20,217 bases of DNA, taken from NCBI GenBank assembly GCA_038230275.1, contig JBBRNO010000126.1, forward strand, positions 1-20,217, read 5' to 3'. The stretch is from JANXXV01 sp038230275. Its GTDB lineage: Bacteria; Acidobacteriota; Terriglobia; Bryobacterales; Bryobacteraceae. Of this stretch, positions 14,051 to 20,217 are shown piece after piece; the first letter of the stretch is position 1; each line of letters begins with the position of its first letter. Below the pieces are notes generated by a model. The model made no database searches. It saw only the letters and a list, made by a program, of their open reading frames with translations, and was not told the origin of the DNA. The translations under genes and the position numbers were made by a program.

Positions 14051-14272
14051 GCGGAAGCTGCGGATCCGCTGTCTTTCATCCGGTTTGAGAATTTACGAGA
14101 TGGATTCGAGGATAGCGAGTCGCTTACCCTGCTGGCGGCGCGCGGCGGAAAGAAAGACGCGGACGAGCTCGCAGCAAGCGTGGCCGGATCGATTGAATCG
14201 TGCACCGGCGAATGGCACACTTTGCATGCCGCTCATGTGAAAGTGCTAGAGCGGCTGTCGTCCATGAAGTAG
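14051..14272 (+). pseudogene. 3' remnant of a DUF4091-type (GH123-like) gene
   Basis: An open stretch follows the TGA at 14048-14050 and ends at TAG 14270-14272. It reads D-P-L-S-F-I-R-F-E-N-L-R-D-G-F-E-D-S-E-S, then L-T-L-L and a helical tail. This matches the S-I-R-x-E-x-L-R-D-G-I-E-D-Y-E-Y-L-x-L-L signature at the C-terminus of DUF4091 domains, which end glycoside-hydrolase-123-like secreted proteins. The rest of the gene is absent, so it is a non-functional fragment. Identification is from motif memory only. Confidence 0.55.
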
Positions 14273-14297
14273 ATCTGCTATTAATGCAGTAAACGAA

Positions 14298-14303
14298 TAT
14301 AAT
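14298..14303 (+). promoter_or_regulatory. TATAAT immediately before the M20 gene
   Basis: A perfect -10 hexamer ends 3 bases before the ATG at 14307. A transcript starting 6-8 bases later would begin after that ATG, which points to either an unusually short discriminator or use of the in-frame ATG at 14319. No good -35 is present. Confidence 0.35.
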
Positions 14304-14306
14304 AAA

Positions 14307-15653
14307 ATGCCATCTGACATGCTCGATCTCAATTTGCAGACCGTGTCTGCCGGTGCGAAGACCCATGACGTGCTGGATAAGGCGCTGCGACGGCTGGAAC
14401 CCACACTGGTAAGCACACTACAGGATCTAGTTAGAATCCCTTCGGAGAATCTTCCGCCCGCGGGAAACGAGTGGGCATGCCAGCAATACGTGGTAAAGCA
14501 ACTCCAGAGTCTCAGGTTCGAACCCGATGTATACGGCCTCCAGGACGTGGAAGCATTGAGGGCGCATCCTGAGTATTGGCCACACCGCCAGTATGCGGAT
14601 CGTCCGAACGTCAATGCCGTGTTTGAGGGTACTGGAGGTGGCAGGTCACTGGTGCTCTCGGGCCACATTGATACCGTCCCGGCAGACACTCCCGTAGCAT
14701 GGACGCGCGGGCCGTTCGATGGAGAGATCTGCGGCGGCAGGCTCTTTGGCCGAGGGGCGTGGGATATGAAGGCAGGTGTCGCCATGAACCTTACCGTCCT
14801 TCGTGTACTGCGAGAAGTTGGGGCCACTCTTGGTGGCCGCCTGATTTTCGAGACAGTGGTGGATGAAGAGTTTGGCGGAGTGAATGGAACGCTGGCGGCG
14901 CGTCTGCGTGGGTACACAGCCGATGGAGCGATCATCACGGAACCGACAAGCTTGCGCATCTGTCCGGCGCAACGCGGCGGGAAAGTGGTGCACATGGAAT
15001 TGCGCGGTTCCGGTGGAATGCTATCGCCGGGCGAAACCTCGGGGCGGGTGACGGAGCAACTGGCGCACCTGCTGGCAGCCGTGCCGGCCTTCGCGCGGGA
15101 GCGGGAAGCCCGTGTGGAGATGCATCCCTATTTCGCTGGTTGCGCGGAGCCGTTTGCGGCATGGGTGACCAACATCGCCACGGGCAAGTGGGGCTGGACC
15201 CAACCCATTACGGTGGTGGAGCGGTGCCGCGTCGAACTCTATTTCCAGGCGATGCCGGACGAGAGTCATGAAGACGTGCTGAAGGATTTTCATCGATGGT
15301 GGCGGGCGATGCTGGAAGCCCGGCCGGATCTGTTCCGGCAGGAGCCGTTGCTTGATTTCCCCATGCGGTGGCTGCCTGGCTGCGCCCTGGACGCGGGCCA
15401 TCCACTGGTGCAGGAGTTCGCGGAAGCAGCGCGATCGGTGGGCCGCAATACTGTGGTGGAAGGGTTGGATGCGCCAAGTGACATGTACATTTTCCAGCGT
15501 TGTTTTCAGATGCCTGCTTTGATGTGGGGACCCGCTGGCGGAAACGCCCACCAGGCGGATGAATACGTAGACCTCGATTCGCTATTTGAGGCGACTCGCG
15601 TGTTGCTGCACATGGTAGATCGATGGTGCGGAGTGGAGTTGCCGCCCTTATGA
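14307..15653 (+). CDS. M20-family zinc peptidase/deacylase (ArgE/DapE-like)
   Basis: This 448-residue protein has the co-catalytic zinc site of family M20. G-H-I-D-T-V-P supplies the first His and catalytic Asp, G-A-W-D-M-K-A-G the bridging Asp and D-E-E-F-G-G the general base Glu plus a ligand. T-E-P-T follows, and N-A-H-Q-A-D-E near residue 421 supplies the last His. Family members remove acyl groups from amino acids (acetylornithine, succinyl-diaminopimelate) or cleave dipeptides. The protein is a little longer than ArgE, and the position beside a permease and not beside arginine or lysine genes argues for a catabolic role. Starts at 14307 and 14319 are both possible; no Shine-Dalgarno exists. 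It is coupled to the permease by an ATGA overlap. Confidence 0.9.
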   Translation: MPSDMLDLNLQTVSAGAKTHDVLDKALRRLEPTLVSTLQDLVRIPSENLPPAGNEWACQQYVVKQLQSLRFEPDVYGLQDVEALRAHPEYWPHRQYADRPNVNAVFEGTGGGRSLVLSGHIDTVPADTPVAWTRGPFDGEICGGRLFGRGAWDMKAGVAMNLTVLRVLREVGATLGGRLIFETVVDEEFGGVNGTLAARLRGYTADGAIITEPTSLRICPAQRGGKVVHMELRGSGGMLSPGETSGRVTEQLAHLLAAVPAFAREREARVEMHPYFAGCAEPFAAWVTNIATGKWGWTQPITVVERCRVELYFQAMPDESHEDVLKDFHRWWRAMLEARPDLFRQEPLLDFPMRWLPGCALDAGHPLVQEFAEAARSVGRNTVVEGLDAPSDMYIFQRCFQMPALMWGPAGGNAHQADEYVDLDSLFEATRVLLHMVDRWCGVELPPL

Positions 15654-16996
15654 CGCCAGCACCGGCGCCCACTCATCTGAAGCGAATCCTCGACCTGAAG
15701 CTGCTGGTCTTGTTCGGACTGACGTTTGTCGGGCCCACGGCGCCGTTTCCCATGTTTGGCATAGTGAGCAGCATGTCGCGTGGACATATGGCGCTCGCGT
15801 ACCTGCTGGCAATGGTGTGCATGGCACTCACGGCGTTTAGCTACGGCAGGATGGCTACGGTGTTCCCGGCGGCCGGATCAGCGTACACCTACGCGCAACA
15901 AACATTGCATCCGCTGGTGGGGTTCCTGACCGGCTGGGTGATGCTCTTAGACTACGTTCTGATTCCGTTGATGAGCGTGATCTACCTGACCTTGACTGCA
16001 CAGCGCTTTTTCACGTCGGTGCCGCAGGCGGTGTGGCTGATTCTGTTTTCCATTTCGATTACGGTGATGAACCTGTTCGGCCTCAAGGTGGCTAATCGGG
16101 CGAACTTCCTGATGTCGGCGGTCATGATGGCAGCGGTTGTGTGGTTTGTGATCGTCGCGGTAAGAGCGCTGGTAAATGGTGTGGGTGCGGGATTATTGCT
16201 TTCGTCGAAGCCGTTTTACGATCCAGCCACATTCTCCGCGGCGCAAGTGATGAGCGCCACTTCCGTGGCCGCTTACAGCTATCTGGGGTTCGACGGCATC
16301 AGCACGCTGGCCGAAGATGCGCGCGATCCCAAGCGGGACATCGGCCGGGCCACCGTGCTGGTGTGTTTATTCTGCGGCGTACTCTTTATTCTGCAGGCGT
16401 ATCTGGGACAACTGGCTTGGCCGGACTTCACAAGTTATCCGAATACGGAGACGGCGTTCCTTGATGTGTCGAAGCGAGTGGGAGGCGACTCCCTGATGCT
16501 ATTTGTCTCAGTGGCTCTGGTGGTGGCTGGGGTGGCAAGCGCGGTGACGGGGCAAGCAAGCGCGTCCCGGCTCTTATACGGAATGGGCCGCGACAAGCTT
16601 CTGCCCGGGCTCTTCGCCTACATCCATCCGAAATACTCAACGCCGACGTATGGAATTCTATGCATGGGCGCGGTGACGCTGGTCTGCGGATTTCTGCTGT
16701 CGTTCCAACTGGCGGCCGAAGCAATCAACTTCGGAGCCCTACTCGGATTCATGTGCGTGAACCTCAGTGTCATCAGCCGCTTCTATATCCGGGACCGCGC
16801 GCGGCAAGGGTGGGATGTCATACGGAACCTGGTGCTGCCCGGGGCGGGCTTCGCGGTCTGCTTCCTGATCTTCATCAATCTCTCGCGAACAGCCACCATC
16901 ATCGGGCTGATCTGGGCGATCACGGGATTGATTTATATCGCGGTGCGAACTCGGGGCTTTCGCGCCGATTCACCGGTTCCCACTTTTGCCGACTGA
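15650..16996 (+). CDS. APC-superfamily amino acid permease
   Basis: ATG at 15650 overlaps the stop of the M20 gene (ATGA); an in-frame ATG 27 bases upstream lies inside the M20 gene and is not needed. The 448-residue inner-membrane protein has about 12 hydrophobic segments. The APC signatures are F-G-L-T-F-V-G-P-T-A-P in the first unwound helix, F-P-A-A-G-S-A-Y-T-Y and S-Y-L-G-F-D-G-I-S-T-L-A-E-D. These belong to proton-coupled amino acid or amine importers. The linkage to an M20 deacylase suggests import of an acylated amino acid, dipeptide or amide, or export of the product. It is followed after 38 bases by the ROK regulator. Confidence 0.93.
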   Translation: MTPAPAPTHLKRILDLKLLVLFGLTFVGPTAPFPMFGIVSSMSRGHMALAYLLAMVCMALTAFSYGRMATVFPAAGSAYTYAQQTLHPLVGFLTGWVMLLDYVLIPLMSVIYLTLTAQRFFTSVPQAVWLILFSISITVMNLFGLKVANRANFLMSAVMMAAVVWFVIVAVRALVNGVGAGLLLSSKPFYDPATFSAAQVMSATSVAAYSYLGFDGISTLAEDARDPKRDIGRATVLVCLFCGVLFILQAYLGQLAWPDFTSYPNTETAFLDVSKRVGGDSLMLFVSVALVVAGVASAVTGQASASRLLYGMGRDKLLPGLFAYIHPKYSTPTYGILCMGAVTLVCGFLLSFQLAAEAINFGALLGFMCVNLSVISRFYIRDRARQGWDVIRNLVLPGAGFAVCFLIFINLSRTATIIGLIWAITGLIYIAVRTRGFRADSPVPTFAD

Positions 16997-17034
16997 GCAG
17001 TCAATGTCCGGAGTTTGTAGAGGATGAAATTCCG

Positions 17035-18273
17035 ATGGCCGTAACCTTCACGACGAGCGGTGCACTCAAGAAATCCGCTTTGCGCGAGGCGAATGAACGG
17101 CTCGTGCTGAACACAATCCGCCAGAATCCGTCGCTGTCGCGGGCGGACATCGTACGAATCACGGGACTGTCGCCCAGTTCGGTCACCTTCATCGTAAAGC
17201 GTTTGAGAAACGAAGACATCATCTGTGAAGACAAGACGGAAAACTGGGCCCAAGTGGGACGGTTGCCAACGGCAATACGGCTGCGCTCGAACGCGCGCGT
17301 AGGAATCGGTGTCGAGTTAAGCCTGGCCGGAGGCCGGATCGTGGTCGCCGACTTGAGTGACGCGATCGTGGCGCGCAAGACCATCCCGTGGCACGCAAAT
17401 CACGGAGTATTTCTCGACAAGGTTCATAAAGCGCTGGTGGCGCTGACGAACCAATACACGCCCGATCAAATTCTGGGGATCGGTGTCGCCCTGCCGGGCT
17501 TCATCGATCGCTCAACGGGACGCGTGATCGCGGCTGAAAGCGTCCAGTGGTTCGGCGTCGAAGTAGGCGAGATTCTGCGGCGCGAGCTGAACGTTTCGTT
17601 ATATTTCGAAAACGGAGCCAAGCTTTCGGCGCTGGCGGAAATGTGGCTCGCCGATCGAGAACGGAAACCGCTGCGCGATTTTGTTTCGGTGACGGCGCGC
17701 GGCGGATTGGGCACCGGAGTTATTATCAATGGCGAGATACTGCAAGGCGCCAGCTTCGGCGCTTCCGAGTTCGGGCACATTCCCTTGTATCAGGATGGCC
17801 GGCCATGTTCCTGCGGAAATGCCGGATGTTGGGAGCAGTATGCTTCCGACTTTGCGTTTACGCGCTTGTACAGCGAGCGCGCGGGACTGGCGCCTGACGG
17901 CGAATTGACGCCCGAAGCGATCATCGCGAAGGTGCGTGCCGGGGATCCGCTGGCGACCGAGGTGCTTCGAGAAACTGCAAAGTACGTCGGGCTGGGCTTC
18001 GCCAACCTGGTAATGGCTTTCAACCCGCAAGCGATAGTGGTCGGGGATTACATTGCGGATGCCTGGGATTTGTTGGAAGAGACGGTGTGGACCGTGTTGC
18101 GAAGCCGAGTACCGGCTTACTACCTCAGCGGGATTCGCATTCTGCCGTCACGCCATCAGGAAGACGCGTCTCTCGCCGGCGCGGTAGCACTGGTGTTGAG
18201 CCGCTTCTTCAATAGCTTTGACGACGGACGCGAGAAGGGGCGAGCGAAGTCAGTGGTGATGAAGGAATCCTAG
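17035..18273 (+). CDS. ROK-family transcriptional regulator (NagC/Mlc/XylR type)
   Basis: This 412-residue protein begins with a winged helix-turn-helix (S-R-A-D-I-V-R-I-T-G-L-S-P-S-S-V, about 33-55). The ROK sugar-kinase-like fold follows, with A-R-G-G-L-G-T-G-V-I-I-N-G and the zinc motif C-S-C-G-N-A-G-C-W-E around residue 260. Such proteins repress sugar or amino-sugar genes and are released by a sugar effector. Its presence with a peptidase and permease suggests that the imported compound has a sugar part, or that the operon reacts to carbon supply. The start is ATG 17035, preceded by AGGAT (17021-17025); the frame is open far upstream inside the permease gene but not protein-like there. 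It probably shares the transcript and controls it. Confidence 0.92.
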   Translation: MAVTFTTSGALKKSALREANERLVLNTIRQNPSLSRADIVRITGLSPSSVTFIVKRLRNEDIICEDKTENWAQVGRLPTAIRLRSNARVGIGVELSLAGGRIVVADLSDAIVARKTIPWHANHGVFLDKVHKALVALTNQYTPDQILGIGVALPGFIDRSTGRVIAAESVQWFGVEVGEILRRELNVSLYFENGAKLSALAEMWLADRERKPLRDFVSVTARGGLGTGVIINGEILQGASFGASEFGHIPLYQDGRPCSCGNAGCWEQYASDFAFTRLYSERAGLAPDGELTPEAIIAKVRAGDPLATEVLRETAKYVGLGFANLVMAFNPQAIVVGDYIADAWDLLEETVWTVLRSRVPAYYLSGIRILPSRHQEDASLAGAVALVLSRFFNSFDDGREKGRAKSVVMKES

Positions 18274-18540
18274 CGGTCTTCGCAAATCACGGTCTCGCCT
18301 GGCGCACGAGTAATTCTGCCACTTACCCAGACGGGTTCATCATCGATTTACCACGGACTCACGATCCAAGCCGACCGCCGGCTGGCACGGGGCTTGATGT
18401 TCAAAGTCAACTACACCTGGGCCAAGGCGCTAGACGAAGTGGGGCTATCCCTAAACGCCCCGGCACACCGCCGGTACGAAGCGACGGCAATGGATCGAGT
18501 GCTGCGGACCGATCCCTCGTATCATTCAAAGACCGTCGCT
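18274..18540 (+). pseudogene. Internal fragment of a TonB-dependent receptor (carboxypeptidase-regulatory type)
   Basis: In the frame of the ROK gene, after its TAG, codons 18328-18440 read T-Q-T-G-S-S-S-I-Y-H-G-L-T-I-Q-A-D-R-R-L, then G-L-M-F-K-V-N-Y-T-W-A-K and A-L-D-E. This is the conserved beta-barrel stretch (Y-x-G-L-x-x-x-x-x-R-R, G-L-x-F-x-x-x-Y-T-W-S-K) of the large OmpA-related TonB-dependent receptors abundant in Acidobacteriota. Only about 40 codons match; receptor genes are about 1000 codons long. There is no usable start, so it is debris. The open frame continues to 18636 but becomes the antisense of the nitrilase gene. Confidence 0.6.
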
Positions 18541-18558
18541 GATGCTCATCGACACTGG

Positions 18559-19626
18559 TCAGTATCCGATCACACCTGCTTTACGATAGGACTGCCGCAC
18601 CCTCGCCAGCTCTTCGTCTGCCTCCAGCACCCCTAGTGCTTGAACCATCATCCGCACAGGCATCTTAGGATCGTTTGACCAGAAGATTCCGCAGTCCTCG
18701 TCTTCGTAGTAGCGGAACCCAATCTTTTCACCATACATTTCTTGGAGCGCTTTCCCATTTCGCAGCTTCGAACTCCACGGAAGAATGGCGTAGCTGAGGT
18801 CAAGCTCTTGGACCAGCAGTTGCTCCGGCGGCTTAAGCTGAGCCACAATCTTGCCGGTCGGTTCAAAAACAGAAGCGTTGTTGCGCCAAGTGCTGGAGAC
18901 GATATAGCAGCGCTGCTCCATCGCCCGAGCCGCTGGCTGCGAGGTTTGAGGCGATTGCGTTGGCCATGCGATCAGTTCAGCGCCCTTGCGCGCCAACTCC
19001 CGCCACCCGTAGTCAAATTCCATGTCGTAGCAAATCTGGATCGCGAGTTTTCCAAAATCGCAGTCAAATACAGGTGTCTCCTGACCGGGACTTGAGCCAC
19101 TTTCCATGGTATTGCCGTCGCCGGATGGCACCAGGTGAACCTTCCTGTAGATTCCAGCCACCTGGCCTCTGCGATCCACCAGCACGGCCGCATTAGAGCA
19201 GCGCTTTGCGTCGTTCGACTCTCGCAAATACGTTGGAACGACGATGTAGCAGTGATGTCTCTGAGCCGTCCGCATGAACGTGTCGCCGACGGGGCCGTTG
19301 AAGGATACGGAGCGCGCCAGCGCATCGCTGCCCGCTTCGCCCGTAATTGCCACTTCGGGAAGAATCGCCAGATCAATACTGCGGCCGTACTTGCGCTTGG
19401 ACTGTTGTGCCATACCGCCGACAATGGCGGCCAGATCCTCAAGTCGCTTTTCTAGACCGGGATAAGGCCCCCAAAACGACTGCATGACTGTACCGACAAT
19501 CACCTTGCGAGGCGGCAACCCTGATGTGCTTTTGGGGAAACCAGCCGCAGTCGTAGACGGCGGCGGAGCAGCTAGCGAGACTCCCGCGGTGCCCAACCCA
19601 GCTAGAAAGAACCTGCGTTTCACCAC
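18559..19626 (-). CDS. Tat-exported carbon-nitrogen hydrolase (nitrilase/amidase superfamily)
   Basis: The Glu-Lys-Cys triad of the nitrilase fold is complete: Glu in L-P-E-V-A, Lys in Y-R-K-V-H-L and Cys in Q-I-C-Y-D-M-E-F. The family hydrolyses amides, carbamoyl groups or nitriles; the substrate is unknown. The N-terminus has a twin-arginine signal (K-R-R-F-F-L-A-G followed by a hydrophobic stretch and A-A-P), so the folded enzyme is exported to the periplasm, unusual in a mostly cytoplasmic family. GTG at 19626 is selected because AAGGAG (19638-19633) lies 6 bases upstream; the next GTG (19623) is equally in range. An upstream in-frame ATG would hide the signal. It is convergent with the M20-permease-ROK cassette, from which it may draw or release amide substrates. 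Confidence 0.85.
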   Translation of the reverse strand: MVKRRFFLAGLGTAGVSLAAPPPSTTAAGFPKSTSGLPPRKVIVGTVMQSFWGPYPGLEKRLEDLAAIVGGMAQQSKRKYGRSIDLAILPEVAITGEAGSDALARSVSFNGPVGDTFMRTAQRHHCYIVVPTYLRESNDAKRCSNAAVLVDRRGQVAGIYRKVHLVPSGDGNTMESGSSPGQETPVFDCDFGKLAIQICYDMEFDYGWRELARKGAELIAWPTQSPQTSQPAARAMEQRCYIVSSTWRNNASVFEPTGKIVAQLKPPEQLLVQELDLSYAILPWSSKLRNGKALQEMYGEKIGFRYYEDEDCGIFWSNDPKMPVRMMVQALGVLEADEELARVRQSYRKAGVIGY

Positions 19627-19632
19627 ATCGAT

Positions 19633-19638
19633 CTCCTT
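19633..19638 (-). promoter_or_regulatory. Shine-Dalgarno that fixes the nitrilase start at GTG
   Basis: AAGGAG on the minus strand is 6 bases before GTG 19626-19624 and 9 before GTG 19623-19621. It decides for a start directly before the twin-arginine signal. Confidence 0.7.
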
Positions 19639-19958
19639 GTTCCAGCCGGGGTGCGACCGAAAGGCCATTTTACTCTCATTACGACAATTAGAAAGTGACA
19701 GTTCAAAGCCGGTAAGCCCGTTGGCCGCGCGGCAACGACGCCTGGTAGCTGGCACGCATCGTTAACGGCGCGACCAGAGTTACCTCGATCGCACGACCGA
19801 ATGGACCGATTCAGGCTCTACGCTGAATTTGCACCGCAGCCGCTTCCATCTCGTCAGGAATCACTCGGCGACGATGAGGCGTGTTTTAGAAGCCCGGGGC
19901 TTTCGTCAAGCCGACTGTCAACCACGTAGCAATCAACGAAGGTAGCCCAAAGGACAGG
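19639..19958. other. Intergenic region upstream of the nitrilase gene
   Basis: No gene is supported. It contains the IS-end-like motif at 19684-19701 and a small hairpin AAGCC-cgg-GGCTT (19890-19902). The hairpin lacks a T-run on either strand, so it is not a convincing terminator. Confidence 0.45.
19684..19701 (+). repeat. IS-end-like motif, near-copy of one at 1593-1611
   Basis: ACAATT-ag-AAAGTGACAG differs from the copy at the left end of the window only in the 2-3 bases between the two blocks. Orientation is the same. No transposase gene is adjacent. It lies upstream of the nitrilase gene. Confidence 0.3.
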
Positions 19959-20217
19959 TCAGGTGCCGATGATATCGTGGGTCTTCACCTGCGTGAGAGG
20001 AATTGTTCGCATGTTCGACTCCACCGTTCCACTGACGCCGAACGCCGTGTTCCGGCGATCCCGGGCAATCAAGTAATAATGCCAGTGCAGCACGCACTGT
20101 TGCACGAATGCTCCAAAGGGGATGGCATCATTTCCGAGAGGCACGTTCTCGCGCAGGTAGGTCTTGACGTACGACGACCCTACCGATAACAGGCACCCGC
20201 GACGGGCCATCGCAACA
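19959..20217 (-). CDS. Unrecognised protein, C-terminal part, possibly running out of the window
   Basis: A frame of at least 83 codons ends with TGA at 19961-19959. An ATG is at 20210, but codons before it are open to the edge, so this may be the C-terminus of a longer protein. Composition is protein-like: G-S-S-Y-V-K-T-Y-L-R-E-N-V-P-L-G, then I-P-F-G-A-F-V, H-W-H-Y-Y-L-I-A-R-D-R-R and a hydrophilic tail. I do not recognise a family. No terminator follows. It could also be a truncated relic, as other debris is frequent here. Confidence 0.45.
   Translation of the reverse strand, partial: VAMARRGCLLSVGSSYVKTYLRENVPLGNDAIPFGAFVQQCVLHWHYYLIARDRRNTAFGVSGTVESNMRTIPLTQVKTHDIIGT

Noticed and set aside
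16660..17034. Extended N-terminus of the ROK gene
   Set aside because: This part lies in an alternative frame of the permease gene; the Shine-Dalgarno at 17021-17025 and family alignment support the start at 17035.
19890..19902. Hairpin as terminator for the right-end frame
   Set aside because: The stem is only 5 bp with a 3-base loop and is not followed by a T-run on either strand.

Overview
The window is high-GC chromosomal DNA, probably from a soil or freshwater Acidobacteriota of the Solibacter/Bryobacter type. This rests on gene content: a Gfo/Idh/MocA oxidoreductase, a secreted nucleoside hydrolase, TonB-C-domain proteins, a relic of a carboxypeptidase-regulatory-type TonB-dependent receptor, a relic of a redoxin/monooxygenase C-terminus, a DksA-type zinc-finger protein and Tat-exported hydrolases. 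No rRNA, CRISPR array, complete insertion sequence or convincing tRNA was seen. The taxonomic call is an inference.

Layout. 1-612 (-): 3'-truncated MocA-type oxidoreductase. 613-1617: small recombination island with a frameshifted relic of a serine recombinase, a REP-like palindrome, a 12-bp tandem repeat, an inverted repeat and an intact serine recombinase. 1618-7724: carbohydrate-type block with a glucose-dehydrogenase-like MDR (+), a TonB-C protein (-), a sugar isomerase overlapping an NAD-sugar epimerase (+), a secreted nucleoside hydrolase (-) and pgeF (+). 7754-8137 (-): dksA-like gene whose intrinsic terminator lies inside the 3' end of pgeF. 8138-8537: AT-richer leader without a gene. 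12966 to 8538 (-): three genes joined by 4-bp overlaps, namely a molybdopterin oxidoreductase, a lipoprotein and a polytopic GT-C-like membrane protein. The last two carry what looks like the same C-terminal beta module.

12967-14306 is a graveyard of gene debris: a short minus-strand frame with an ATT start, the 3' end of a redoxin/monooxygenase gene, a (TTTGGA)7 microsatellite and the 3' end of a DUF4091-type gene. 14307-18273 (+) is a compact cassette of M20 amidohydrolase/peptidase, APC permease and ROK regulator, which reads as uptake and cleavage of an amino-acid or amide substrate under a sugar-type repressor. It is followed by a TonB-receptor relic and a convergent Tat-exported nitrilase-family amidase (18559-19626, -). 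The window ends in an unrecognised minus-strand frame that runs to the edge.

Regulation. Several genes lack a Shine-Dalgarno sequence and have a -10-like hexamer 3-9 nt before the start codon, which suggests leaderless mRNAs. Others (dksA, the lipoprotein, the ROK regulator, the nitrilase) have clear Shine-Dalgarno sequences.

The most original items are the molybdoenzyme/lipoprotein/GT-C operon with its repeated module, and the minus-strand ORF pair at 13096-13373.
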